Shown here: piece by piece, positions 8,399 to 17,516 of the stretch
Position numbering within the stretch: position 1 is the stretch's first letter
How the letters are laid out: each line of letters begins with the position of its first letter
Origin: Prevotella sp.
GTDB taxonomy: Bacteria; Bacteroidota; Bacteroidia; Bacteroidales; Dysgonomonadaceae
Direction of reading: 5' to 3'
NCBI GenBank assembly: GCA_031271965.1
Contig: JAISUS010000010.1
Location: 1 to 37,414 of the forward strand
DNA length: 37,414 bases
The notes under the pieces: model-generated
The model's database searches: none
Seen by the model: the letters and a program-made list of their open reading frames with translations, nothing else
Told to the model about the DNA's origin: nothing
Program-made: the position numbers and the translations under genes

Positions 8399-10612
8399 CT
8401 ACTGTACAACCACTTCATCTATGAAAAACCAAGCAGGATGTCCAACTCCATAATGCCACGATGGGCATTGGCCTATTCCTTTTATAAACACTTTAATGTA
8501 TTGTGCACTGACAGGCTGATCGGTGACGACTTTTCCTCCGACAAACTTAACAGCTAAGTCCCGGTCTTCTGTAAATTCAAACGAGCCTAGACAGGTATAG
8601 GTTTTATTATCAGAAGAGACTGAATAACTGACTTTTTCAGGTAATAATATCCATGCACCTAATTGATGTAAAAAATCTGCTTCGACACTGCTGAATGTTT
8701 TTTCCTCGCCAAGGTCTATAATGAATTCCGCATCTGTTCCTTCCCACCCTATCCAACTTTCAACATAAGTCGTTCCTCCGAAGAGACCGTCGGTCAAAGC
8801 CTTTTCTCCTAATGCTTTATATTTTTCCGAAGGCGGTATTACCCAAGTGATTTTGGCCCCTTTGGCAATATTTCGATTTTCTCCGGGTAGAAAGCGTTTC
8901 AGATATATATCGCAATATTCTGATGGCGGATTTCCTCTTTCGGTCAATGATGATACATTATATTCTGCTGTTCGTTCTTTAAACAAGGCAACTTTTACAA
9001 TGAGATTATCCCTATTGCTATCAGGTGAAGTTCTTGCAATCTCCAATTCTGAATACTGTAATGGAAGACGTGACAAGCGTACTCTTTTCAGTAGAGCAGT
9101 ATCACCCTTTACCGCATTTTCCGCCCTATCGAACAATTCATTGTATGTTTTCAAGAGATAAGGACTTAACATACCGTTTTTATGGGAAATAGGAGAATCG
9201 TATATCCACAGAGGGATACCACTACCTAAAAGCGCACCTTCCATGATCTTCTGATATTGATACAGATATGGAGCTGCCTGACCGTAATAACCATTCATAA
9301 ATGATTGCATCAATGAATCACTATCCAGTTTTGGGTTCCACATCAATTTAGCCAGCATATAAGCTCTCATTTCCGCAAAATCAGCCCCCTTAACACCATT
9401 GACCTGCTCAAAAAGCATGGTGGCACTATTTTTTTTAAACTCACGGATATTCTTTTGTAATATATGAAAATTAGGGAATGGGGACACCAAATTATCAAAA
9501 TTAATTCCATAATCCCATATAAATATATTATCCGATACCTTGCCCCACCCTTCCAGCGCTTTCATAAACTCACGTCCCGATTCATTGTCTGTAACGGGTA
9601 CTTCACGTTTGCAATCTATATCACACAACATGATATTTACATTTGGTAATGGCTTTACATGCTTAGGTGGCTGTACACTGTAAAGATATGCTAATGTGGA
9701 AAACTCTTTATCGGGAAAACGTTCCGCCAGTTTATTCATAAAACGGATAAGACTTCCCGAAGGAGAACCCTCGTAATCATCCACCGCTTTACATTGAAGG
9801 CAAGTGCAATATGTGCCGTTTCCGTCATTCTGGCTTACGGATATCATTTTAGACCCGGGATTTGATCGAAAGATAGAATCTATCTTCGTGGAAACTACTT
9901 CAAATACCTCCGGATTGGTCAGACACCATTGGCTGTGTGTACCCGGCTGTCTCTTCTCATTAATGAAAGAATAATATTCGGGGTGCTCCTTTCCATAAAC
10001 TGCCGAGGGTAGAATATCGTTAAATGTATGCACCCATAGGTTGGAGGCAAAGATATCTTTAGGATCTTCTAAACGAAACCAATCTTTATAAACAGGGTCT
10101 TCATTTCCATAGCTATATGTTTGGCGGTGCCGGAAAGCAGGATTATCTATTCGTTTTATGCCCCCTGGAACTGTTATGTCTTCACGTTTATTCAAGGTAT
10201 AGGTATTTTTTGCGTAATAGTGAATACCCAAATAATTTTCCAGCAAACTTACTACTCCATATATAGATCCTTTTCCCTTATTACTAATTATACGCAAATA
10301 GGAATCGTCTGTGGATAAGTAAAACCCATCTTCCCCAATTTGATTAAGGTCTAAACCCGAAACAGGTAATTGGAATGAACCAATTAAAATATCTCCCGGT
10401 TTAAAGCGGCTCTCTTTACCTAATACCTCTATTTTTGCTCCACTAATACGCTTAGTAAAGTCTTGTAAAAGAAAAGCCGCTTTAAGATCTGTGCTATCTT
10501 GTTTATCAACAATAATGCGTGATCCGGGAGCTCCATTTTTAACAATATTGATTTGCCCGCTACAGAATAATGGACAAAGACAAACAAGTATTATATGAAG
10601 AAATGATTTCAT
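8399..10612 (-). CDS. GH163 (DUF4838) endo-beta-N-acetylglucosaminidase with C-terminal discoidin-like domain
   Basis: A 737-aa protein with a signal peptide (cleavage before QINIVKNG) and no good lipobox, so probably periplasmic. Residues about 20-150 form the small alpha/beta domain seen before many TIM-barrel glycosidases (GKGSIYGVVSLLENYLGIHYYA). The central catalytic region matches DUF4838: HTFNDILP, HPEYYSFINEKR, QWCLTNPEV, ISVSQNDGNGTYCTCLQCKA and FSTLAYLYSVQPP. Residues about 590-735 look like an F5/8 type C (discoidin) carbohydrate-binding fold (GTDAEFIIDLGEEKTFSSVE). DUF4838 proteins are now family GH163, described as endo-beta-GlcNAcases acting on complex N-glycans, as I recall at the antennary GlcNAc. 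The gene lies 4 bp after the GH29 gene in the catabolic operon. The family assignment is firm and the exact bond cleaved here is inference. Confidence 0.85.
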   Translation of the reverse strand: MKSFLHIILVCLCPLFCSGQINIVKNGAPGSRIIVDKQDSTDLKAAFLLQDFTKRISGAKIEVLGKESRFKPGDILIGSFQLPVSGLDLNQIGEDGFYLSTDDSYLRIISNKGKGSIYGVVSLLENYLGIHYYAKNTYTLNKREDITVPGGIKRIDNPAFRHRQTYSYGNEDPVYKDWFRLEDPKDIFASNLWVHTFNDILPSAVYGKEHPEYYSFINEKRQPGTHSQWCLTNPEVFEVVSTKIDSIFRSNPGSKMISVSQNDGNGTYCTCLQCKAVDDYEGSPSGSLIRFMNKLAERFPDKEFSTLAYLYSVQPPKHVKPLPNVNIMLCDIDCKREVPVTDNESGREFMKALEGWGKVSDNIFIWDYGINFDNLVSPFPNFHILQKNIREFKKNSATMLFEQVNGVKGADFAEMRAYMLAKLMWNPKLDSDSLMQSFMNGYYGQAAPYLYQYQKIMEGALLGSGIPLWIYDSPISHKNGMLSPYLLKTYNELFDRAENAVKGDTALLKRVRLSRLPLQYSELEIARTSPDSNRDNLIVKVALFKERTAEYNVSSLTERGNPPSEYCDIYLKRFLPGENRNIAKGAKITWVIPPSEKYKALGEKALTDGLFGGTTYVESWIGWEGTDAEFIIDLGEEKTFSSVEADFLHQLGAWILLPEKVSYSVSSDNKTYTCLGSFEFTEDRDLAVKFVGGKVVTDQPVSAQYIKVFIKGIGQCPSWHYGVGHPAWFFIDEVVVQ

Positions 10613-10616
10613 TGTT

Positions 10617-12509
10617 TTATTTTAAAAGTCCAACTTCAGTAATATTATATACTTCCGATGAATTAGATAATTCTAAAGGAAGCAATTTGATATATCGTGC
10701 TTCTATTTTCTTATGAAAATATTTATTCTGACGGATTGGATTATTCTTTATATTATCAAACATAACATTGTTTTCCAGTGTTATCCAATTCTTTCCATCA
10801 AAACTTACATAAAAATTGTAACGAGAAATATTAGGAGCAGCAACCCGGTTCTCCGGTGTATAAAAGAATCCGCTAAAATTACATTTTTCTCCTAAATCTA
10901 TAATAACAGGTTCAGTTATACCGATAGATACTGTTGTTGTTGTTCCATCGATAATCTCTCCAATATTCGCTATATGTGGTGTTAATACACTCCACTTTTC
11001 AGTAGATAAATCGCTGTCTTCCTTGATTAATTCAATTTTTGGATTTTCTGTTGCAAAAATATATTCCAAAGGAATATTATATAATTCGATGTTGTTTAAC
11101 ACCGGGCATGCTAAAGATTCCAATATATTGACCCTTATTTTCTGAGTCTTGTATTCCTTAAACCTCAAAATACGTTTATACCCGATAGTAGTAGCATTAA
11201 CCAATTGCACCCACGTATTGGCGTTATCATTCCATGCCTCGATACTAAAGCGAGCGACGCGTTGTCCCAGAGGAATATATTCTTGCAATACGATGCAATT
11301 TATATCAGTCTTTTCGCCTAAATTTACTTCGACAGAGGCAGTAAGAACATTATCGTCTGTTGCCCAATAAGAATCATATTGCCCATCCAGTAAATTCGCG
11401 GCATCATAAATCTTAGCATTTCCTCTAACAGCACTTGCTTTTGCAGTTTTCCCCTTCGCCAGATTCTTATTAAACATCCTGTCAATAGCCGACCGAAATT
11501 CCATTAAACGGATTGAATCATTCGGATGTATACGCCCTCTTCTATCGGCAGGAACATTCAACAACAAATTGGAATTACGCCCCACTGAAGCGCAATAAAT
11601 ATCCAATAACTCTTCAACGGATTTTACCTTGTCGTCTGTATTGGGACTATAGAACCATCCCGGGCGAATGGAAACATCCGTTTCGGCAGGAACCCAAGCT
11701 TTTCCATATGTATTGCCAGTATTCAGGGTATCCAATGCCGGAGAATTACCCGGAGCAAATCCTTCAATATTTAGTCTCGACCAGTTTGTTTCTCCTGCAT
11801 ATCCGGCTTCGTTCCCCATCCAGCGGCAACCCGGACCCACATCGCTAAATATAACAGCTTGCGGCTGATGTTTAAAAACAATACTGTTGAACAATACCCA
11901 GTCATACTCCTGCTTTTTTCCATTAGGCCCTTCTCCATTAGCACCATCAAACCATTGTTCGAAAACCTCTCCATAATTGGATAACACTTCTGTTAGGGTA
12001 TTGGCAAATACCTGATTATATTCAGGTGTACCATAAGCAGGATGATTCTTATCCCATGGCGACAGGTATACACCGAATTTCAAACCTCCTTCGCGACATG
12101 CATCCGAAAGTTCTTTCAATATATCCCCTTTTTCATCTTTCCAAAGACTTTCCCGTACTGTATGGGTACTATACTTGCTAGGCCACAAGCAAAATCCATC
12201 GTGGTGCTTAGCTGTAATGATAATACCTTTCATGCCTGCTTTTTTCGCTGTTTCTACCCATTGTCTACAATCTACATCAGAAGGATTGAAGATTGATGGA
12301 TCTTCGGTTCCGTCCCCCCATTCTTTGTTGGTAAATGTATTGGGACCGAAATGCACAAACATATAGTATTCCATCTTTTGCCATTCCAGTTGAGCAGGGG
12401 ATGGAAGAGCACCGTATGGAGTCGGAGCGTTAGTATGTCGGATACAAGAATTCGCAATAGAGAATAGAGCAAACAGGAAGAATAAACAAAGGATATTCCG
12501 ATGTTTCAT
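10617..12509 (-). CDS. GH29 alpha-L-fucosidase (subfamily B-like) lipoprotein with discoidin-like domains
   Basis: A 630-aa protein, first gene of the catabolic operon. The lipoprotein signal ends at Cys22 (IANSC). The TIM-barrel shows YYMFVHFGPNTFTNKEWGDG, IITAKHHDGFCLWPSKYS (HHDGF 102-106) and EQWFDGANGEG with the probable nucleophile Asp188. These features resemble the GH29 subgroup that favours alpha-1,3/4-linked fucose on branched (Lewis-type) substrates. Two C-terminal regions, about 345-475 and 500-630, look like F5/8 type C modules and probably bind glycan. A stem-loop 80 bp upstream separates it from module 1, so it probably has its own promoter or receives read-through. I could not find a fully convincing -7 box: the best is CATCTTTG on the minus strand near 12568-12575, one mismatch from TAnnTTTG. 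Removal of antennary fucose before GH163 acts is the inferred role. Confidence 0.9.
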   Translation of the reverse strand: MKHRNILCLFFLFALFSIANSCIRHTNAPTPYGALPSPAQLEWQKMEYYMFVHFGPNTFTNKEWGDGTEDPSIFNPSDVDCRQWVETAKKAGMKGIIITAKHHDGFCLWPSKYSTHTVRESLWKDEKGDILKELSDACREGGLKFGVYLSPWDKNHPAYGTPEYNQVFANTLTEVLSNYGEVFEQWFDGANGEGPNGKKQEYDWVLFNSIVFKHQPQAVIFSDVGPGCRWMGNEAGYAGETNWSRLNIEGFAPGNSPALDTLNTGNTYGKAWVPAETDVSIRPGWFYSPNTDDKVKSVEELLDIYCASVGRNSNLLLNVPADRRGRIHPNDSIRLMEFRSAIDRMFNKNLAKGKTAKASAVRGNAKIYDAANLLDGQYDSYWATDDNVLTASVEVNLGEKTDINCIVLQEYIPLGQRVARFSIEAWNDNANTWVQLVNATTIGYKRILRFKEYKTQKIRVNILESLACPVLNNIELYNIPLEYIFATENPKIELIKEDSDLSTEKWSVLTPHIANIGEIIDGTTTTVSIGITEPVIIDLGEKCNFSGFFYTPENRVAAPNISRYNFYVSFDGKNWITLENNVMFDNIKNNPIRQNKYFHKKIEARYIKLLPLELSNSSEVYNITEVGLLK

Positions 12510-12589
12510 ATGATTTATATAATTAATTATTCAACTAAAAGAGATTGATACCCTTCCTTTATATAAACAAAGATGAGGCTATAATAAGA

Positions 12590-12628
12590 AATAGAGGCGG
12601 TTTTCGGCTCATAAAAACCGCCTCTATT
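12590..12628 (-). terminator. Strong stem-loop ending the module 1 operon
   Basis: Perfect 15-bp inverted repeat (12590-12604 with 12614-12628) and a 9-nt loop. It lies 40 bp downstream of the frameshifted lipoprotein stop and 80 bp upstream of the GH29 start. On the minus strand the stem is followed by a moderately T-rich stretch (TTTCTTATTAT), so it can act as an intrinsic terminator or an attenuator of read-through into the catabolic operon. Confidence 0.7.
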
Positions 12629-12668
12629 ATAACACAGGTAATATTTGTCTAATGTCTATGCCTATTTA

Positions 12669-13669
12669 TTAGTTTTCGACATATACTCCAAAGCCAACCA
12701 TTGTCTTATAACGTGCACTAGACCCCCATGAGAGCTCTAACTTTATATACTGAGCATCCATACCTTTATACATGCTAATATATTGATAACCGCTCTCGTT
12801 TCTCATCTGACTCGCTGCAAAGTTTGCAATCTCCGTGAATATAACATTATCGTTACTTATAGAAAACTTTATATTCGAAAAAGCATTAGACGCAGAGGTT
12901 CCACTCCGGTTAAATGCCCGAATTCCGGATATCTTTTTAATCGTATTCATGTTAAAAACAATTGTCGAAGGACTTGCATCGAAAGTCAAACCGGTAGTTG
13001 TACTTGCGCTCCAAAGGTTAGCAATAGGATTCGTAGTATTACTTGATGTATATGTCCATGCCGAATAATCAGAGATTATAGTCCCAATCATATCTGCCGA
13101 TCCTACATTTTGTTTGGCCAGTTCTTTCTTTACTTGTATTTTGAAATATACAATATTCAGATTTGAACTTATCTTAGCGCTGTTGTTCGACAGCGAGGTC
13201 AATTTTATTGCTGCCAAATAATCTTTTCCGGCTTCTAATGCGGATATTTTGGAATTGTCCATCGTTACAAATATGGAATCAGAAGAAGAATATTCACCTT
13301 GCTTTACCGTCACAATATTATTACTTAATATAAGCATTCCATCCGGTAATGGAAGGCACGACGTATTATACTTGGCATTATACTCATTTACAGACGGAAC
13401 ATCGATTGCTACAGTTGCTGCTATATCGTTTGTCTGTTTCGTTACCCATACAGGCAATTTTACATTTACATCATTAGAATCTCCAACAGGCGTTTGTGTA
13501 GCAGTAAAGATAAGCTGGTTTTGCACCGTTTTATCCGAAAATTCTCCATTTACTTTAAGATATAATTTCCGGTAAAGTCATACGAATTGTCATCGCTACA
13601 TGCATGGAAAGCAAGTATTCCCAGTAAGGCCAAACAGGTAGCTATATTTTTGATCTTAAAACATTTCAT
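12669..13669 (-). pseudogene. DUF1735 + discoidin-like surface lipoprotein, single-base frameshift
   Basis: The true start appears to be the ATG at 13669. It encodes a lipoprotein signal, MKCFKIKNIATCLALLGIL, then AFHACSDD (Cys24), and runs in frame to ..DFTGNYILK, then a stop. The rest of the protein continues in another frame from ..LYLKVNGEFSDK onward as a 285-aa open frame. One extra A in the AAA run at 13566-13568 would restore TGKLYLKVNGEF, so a 1-base deletion, or a sequencing error, splits the gene. The downstream part contains a DUF1735-like domain (to about residue 150) and a C-terminal discoidin-like domain (FDASPSTIVFNMNTIKKISG; YIKLELSW). Intact, it would be a surface glycan-binding protein, third after SusD in module 1. 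It ends 41 bp before a terminator. No programmed-slippage heptamer is visible. Confidence 0.75.
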
Positions 13670-13687
13670 AATAATAATTTCTTTAAA

Positions 13688-14902
13688 TTATTGGCTACAT
13701 TTATTATTGTCATCAATTACCCAGCTTACATAGCTACTCTTATCATAGTTTTGATAAATATCGCTTTCTGTAGGAGAACGCCAAGTATCAGACCAGTTCA
13801 AGTCGTATCCATTTCCTGTGATATCATGGAAAATATGTCCTGATCCTTCATTCATTTTCCAATAGGTGACAAGGTCTTCTGCATTAGGATCTACACCACA
13901 TATCCCGACTTGTATCTCACTTGAAACAAGAGCTCTCTTCCAGAGTCTGACCTCGGCAATACGTCCATTTATCCGTTGTGATGAATTGTATCCGGCCCAC
14001 GACATTCCTATTTCAAATTTTGAAAATGCAAATTGAGAAGTGCCCGCAAGCTCGTTATCTTTTACACCGTCTACATACATTATATATTTGCTTCCGTCAA
14101 ATGTCAGGGAAATGGTATACCACCTGTTTGGAGCAAATAATGTTTTGGAAGGAACACTCCCCGATGGAGATACCCACTGCAATTGGTTACGATCCATTCC
14201 TTCCTCGCCAAAGCGCAGCATATTCTGACCTCCGGTTCCACCCCAGTTACACAACCTTCTAATACGATTCGGTTTATCTTCGGTCAAAAATACCTTAATC
14301 TCACAAGTATATGCAGGTAGACTGATCGGTGTAAATCCGGGTTTGGATTTCTCAAACCAATACTCGCTATATAAATTGGTATTAGATATATCTAATGAGT
14401 TAAATGAAATAGTTCTAGACACTCTCAACAATATATTTTTTGAAGATTCCATGACATCCAAACTTCCTCCCTCTACTTTCTTTATTGAAACAGGGATAAC
14501 ATATGTCCGTCCGTCAACCCAGCCTTCTGTAGATACTATTTGGACTCTAGCTCCCGAAGAAGAAGCTTTTCCAGCTTTGATAGTATCTTGTGTGTCCAGT
14601 AATTTCACAGAAGATTCAGGAGTTGTAAAATAAGAAGTTTTATTTTTTTCATTGTAGGTAGCGAGAGCCTCATAATTTATTTCATATGTAACAATCACAT
14701 CATTATCCACTTTATTGGTTGCAGAAGTGGTTACATAATATATTGCAGGTGCATCATCCATTGCAAACTTAACAACCGGACTTGTTTCTGTACCAGTCAG
14801 AAGCAAAACTTTTTTGTCGGGATCAAAGTCTCCATCTTTACAGGAAGCCAATAATGTCGCCATTATGCATAGCAAAACATAGCATTTATTTATAGTTTTC
14901 AT
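13688..14902 (-). CDS. DUF1735 + LamG-like surface glycan-binding lipoprotein (module 1)
   Basis: A 404-aa lipoprotein with lipobox LLASC (Cys21). Residues about 35-150 match the DUF1735 (BT_3987-like N-terminal) pattern, including DVIVTYEINYEALATYNEKN and a VIPVSI strand. Residues about 190-375 form a LamG/concanavalin-like jelly roll: NRWYTISLTFDGSKYIMYVDG, INGRIAEVRLWKRAL and LVTYWKMNEGSG. No catalytic residues are recognisable. Such proteins sit next to SusCD and GH18 genes in N-glycan loci and are presumed surface glycan-binding proteins. It lies 19 bp after the GH18 gene and 18 bp before the frameshifted lipoprotein. It is a paralogue of the LamG protein at 23165-24325. Confidence 0.8.
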   Translation of the reverse strand: MKTINKCYVLLCIMATLLASCKDGDFDPDKKVLLLTGTETSPVVKFAMDDAPAIYYVTTSATNKVDNDVIVTYEINYEALATYNEKNKTSYFTTPESSVKLLDTQDTIKAGKASSSGARVQIVSTEGWVDGRTYVIPVSIKKVEGGSLDVMESSKNILLRVSRTISFNSLDISNTNLYSEYWFEKSKPGFTPISLPAYTCEIKVFLTEDKPNRIRRLCNWGGTGGQNMLRFGEEGMDRNQLQWVSPSGSVPSKTLFAPNRWYTISLTFDGSKYIMYVDGVKDNELAGTSQFAFSKFEIGMSWAGYNSSQRINGRIAEVRLWKRALVSSEIQVGICGVDPNAEDLVTYWKMNEGSGHIFHDITGNGYDLNWSDTWRSPTESDIYQNYDKSSYVSWVIDDNNKCSQ

Positions 14903-14921
14903 TTTTTCTAGTTTAGTAAGA

Positions 14922-15866
14922 TTAATAAACTGCCGGATTCATTATCTGAATAGCTTTTCGGAATTCATTATAAGGTATGCCCGATGTAGAGTAATAATTT
15001 CTTCCTAAATAGAAGACACCGCAGCCTCCTTTGTGTCCACTTGCAGGTTCCCATTGTGCATAATCGAGAAGCTTACCCCCTGTAGCATAGAAAACACCGA
15101 ATGTCTCACAATAAATCATATTCTCATAAGGAAAACCTGCCGGATGATATATACCACCGGTCTGATTAGAGTATGATTGACTGACAAAATAATCGCAATA
15201 AGGAATTATATCCGTTGGCGGGCGACTATTAAAAAAGTCAACTATAAGCAATTTATCAGTATCTTGACCTTTAGGCCCGAAATATTTACCTAATTCTGTT
15301 ATTAATCTTGTCAAGTTAGAACCACTCCAACCTTCCCAGTCTACATCTACACCATCAAGACCAGGTTCCAACACCTGTTGTACAATCCATTTTGCATATG
15401 CAGCCATAGTAGCATCATCGATATTGCTGCTACCTCCCATATCATAATCTACACCGTCGACTGTAAACTTATGCCTGTAATGAGAAGCATCGGCATGCAT
15501 CACGAAACGTGTTCCTTTTTTCTCTTGACAAAACTTCATATCTTGGTATGCCAGCGGATGAGTATTGGCAGTAGGTATCCCCATCCAGAGATTCACGATA
15601 TCGATACTGTCGGGCAATCCCATTATACGTTCACCCCAAGATGACGGATATTTAGTTCCTTCTACACCTTCTACCGGAGACCAAGCTTCATAATATGCAT
15701 AACTTATCTCATGATTGCTTTTCTTGAAATCTCGTAAATTTTGATAATACTGTTCGTCATAAGTATAAAGCTTCTGTATTTCCAGATTCTCGACATCGGT
15801 ATCACAATTGGTAAAAGCCAGTGTAACAACGAAAGCCGCTATTAAATATATAATCTTAAATTTCAT
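14922..15866 (-). CDS. GH18 endo-beta-N-acetylglucosaminidase-like lipoprotein (module 1)
   Basis: A 314-aa protein with a probable lipoprotein signal (AFTNC, Cys21). It is a compact GH18 TIM-barrel like EndoF/EndoS-type enzymes. The catalytic DxxDxDxE motif is complete in LDGVDVDWEGW (D171, D174, D176, E178). Other barrel strands include EISYAYYEAW, IDIVNLWMGIP, GTRFVMHADAS and CDYFVSQSY. GH18 endoglycosidases of this type cut between the two core GlcNAc residues of N-glycans, leaving one GlcNAc on the protein. Lipidation and its position right after susD suggest it acts on the cell surface. Unlike some GH18-like binding proteins in these loci, it keeps the catalytic glutamate. It is a diverged paralogue of the GH18 at 24351-25496, so the two may prefer different glycan types. 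Confidence 0.88.
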   Translation of the reverse strand: MKFKIIYLIAAFVVTLAFTNCDTDVENLEIQKLYTYDEQYYQNLRDFKKSNHEISYAYYEAWSPVEGVEGTKYPSSWGERIMGLPDSIDIVNLWMGIPTANTHPLAYQDMKFCQEKKGTRFVMHADASHYRHKFTVDGVDYDMGGSSNIDDATMAAYAKWIVQQVLEPGLDGVDVDWEGWSGSNLTRLITELGKYFGPKGQDTDKLLIVDFFNSRPPTDIIPYCDYFVSQSYSNQTGGIYHPAGFPYENMIYCETFGVFYATGGKLLDYAQWEPASGHKGGCGVFYLGRNYYSTSGIPYNEFRKAIQIMNPAVY

Positions 15867-15890
15867 AACACCCGGTTTTTAATGTTTTAA

Positions 15891-17495
15891 TTACTTTTTG
15901 TCCCACCATAGTTTTGTTCCACCATTGTCGGAACCTCCTATTTTAGATATTCCTGTTTGTACACCTGCTGCATTTTTATCATATTCCGATTGGGGATATG
16001 GTATCCGCCGAACCTGAATATTCGTATCAATAGTACCATTACTATTATTGGTCACGACAGGGAATAGCTTAGGGTATCCGGTACGACGAAATTCTGCCCA
16101 GCCTTCCGGCCCGTCAGGATACATGGCAATCCATTTTTGCGTAATGATGCGTTCAAGATTTGTTTCAAAACCAGCAGCATCAGACCAAGCTATGCTAACA
16201 CTGCTCGGAGCCGGCATGCCGTTAGCTCCTTTGGCGGCATCGACAAAGGCTGTTGGGGTTGCTGAGCTTGCTATATAGGTAGTAGCAGAGCCTGCACCAT
16301 TTTCTTCGAAAGAAACGCTGATCCCTTTTTCATAAAAACTTTTGGCATCTCCCCCCATAGACCAACCTCGTAAAGCTCCCTCGGCACGAAGAAAGTACGA
16401 TTCGGCTGCCGTCATCCATACAATCTCGGTTGTTGACTGATTCATATTCAGGTTTGAAATTTTAGTCCCCACATAATCACTCCATGTTGATGTTGTAATA
16501 CCTAACCGTACCCCGTGATATCCACCATCAGCGGCAGCTTTAAAATAGACAGGCCTGCGAGGGTCTGCATATCCATTCATATACGCATCCATACTAGCAC
16601 CCATTCTGGCTTCCCCACTATTAAAATCTTTGATTTCCCATAGAGGATGATAGTAAATAAGATTGGATGAATGTTTTAGACTCGCTTTCTCGCCTATGGC
16701 AGAAATAAGACCAATAGGATTATTTATCGATTTTTCGGCTTCTTGCTGAGCCAAAGTTGAATTAGCATACACAATACGCATAGCAAGACGAAGTCTCAAA
16801 GTATTTGCAAATTTCACCCATTTGGAGGCATCCCCTTCATATACATAGTCGTATTTCTCCAAAATAGTAACCCCGGGATTTCCATTCACATAAGCGGTCA
16901 GTTCGTCTATCGCTTTATCTAATTCTTCAAAGAACTTTTTATAGACTTCCTCCTGAGAATCATAATCGGCCTGTAAATTTCCACTACCAAATTGGGTGTA
17001 TGGTATAGGTCCGTAAGTATCGGTTACACGGTGCATTGCCGCAACCTTAACCACTGTAGCCAATGCTGCTATTTCAGGAAGAGCCTGCTCGCCGGCCAAC
17101 TGAGTTATAGATTCCCATGCAGGCATAGCATATTTAAAAGGTTTTTCGAACATTTGAGCAATCCATCCAGAGATAAAAGAATAAGATCCATTATGGACTC
17201 CAGAATACCATGTCCCTGTTGGAGCGATATATCCGGAATATAGATCGGAAGAAAGGCCCTGACCTACTTGATAATCACTAGACAGGTTTACTCCATCTCC
17301 GAACATTACAACATTACGCTGTAACTGTGCAAAGAAGGCTCCTGTTTTAAGGTTGTCCCATGTCATCATCTCTTCTGTTGCCTGATGCTTATTGGTATTA
17401 TCATCCATAAAAGAATCTGTACAACTGGTGACTGCACCCAAAATAACACAAAAGGCTATTAATTTTGTATATTTTAATAATTTATTAGTTACCAT
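15891..17495 (-). CDS. SusD-like outer-membrane lipoprotein (module 1)
   Basis: A 534-aa SusD/RagB homologue of the SusD-like_2 type, with a lipoprotein signal ending at Cys25 (AVTSC). Recognisable stretches are the N-terminal DNTNKHQATEEMM, the helical VAAMHRVTDTYGPIPYTQFG, KWVKFANTLRLRLAMRIVYAN, ARMGASMDAYMNGYADPRRPVYF, QKWIAMYPDGPEGWAEFRRTGYPKL and the C-terminal RRIPYPQSEYDKNA with a final LWWDKK. SusD proteins cap the SusC barrel and deliver glycan to it. It is 21 bp downstream of susC and followed by the GH18 gene, so glycans cut at the surface by GH18 are the likely ligand. It is a paralogue of the SusD at 25525-27141. Confidence 0.93.
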   Translation of the reverse strand: MVTNKLLKYTKLIAFCVILGAVTSCTDSFMDDNTNKHQATEEMMTWDNLKTGAFFAQLQRNVVMFGDGVNLSSDYQVGQGLSSDLYSGYIAPTGTWYSGVHNGSYSFISGWIAQMFEKPFKYAMPAWESITQLAGEQALPEIAALATVVKVAAMHRVTDTYGPIPYTQFGSGNLQADYDSQEEVYKKFFEELDKAIDELTAYVNGNPGVTILEKYDYVYEGDASKWVKFANTLRLRLAMRIVYANSTLAQQEAEKSINNPIGLISAIGEKASLKHSSNLIYYHPLWEIKDFNSGEARMGASMDAYMNGYADPRRPVYFKAAADGGYHGVRLGITTSTWSDYVGTKISNLNMNQSTTEIVWMTAAESYFLRAEGALRGWSMGGDAKSFYEKGISVSFEENGAGSATTYIASSATPTAFVDAAKGANGMPAPSSVSIAWSDAAGFETNLERIITQKWIAMYPDGPEGWAEFRRTGYPKLFPVVTNNSNGTIDTNIQVRRIPYPQSEYDKNAAGVQTGISKIGGSDNGGTKLWWDKK

Positions 17496-17516
17496 AATAT
17501 TGTTATTATTTAAGGT

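Noticed and set aside
13560-13575. Programmed -1 ribosomal frameshift in the DUF1735/discoidin gene
   Set aside because: The site reads CGGAAAT rather than an X-XXY-YYZ slippery heptamer, and there is no known precedent in this family. Mutation or sequencing error is simpler.
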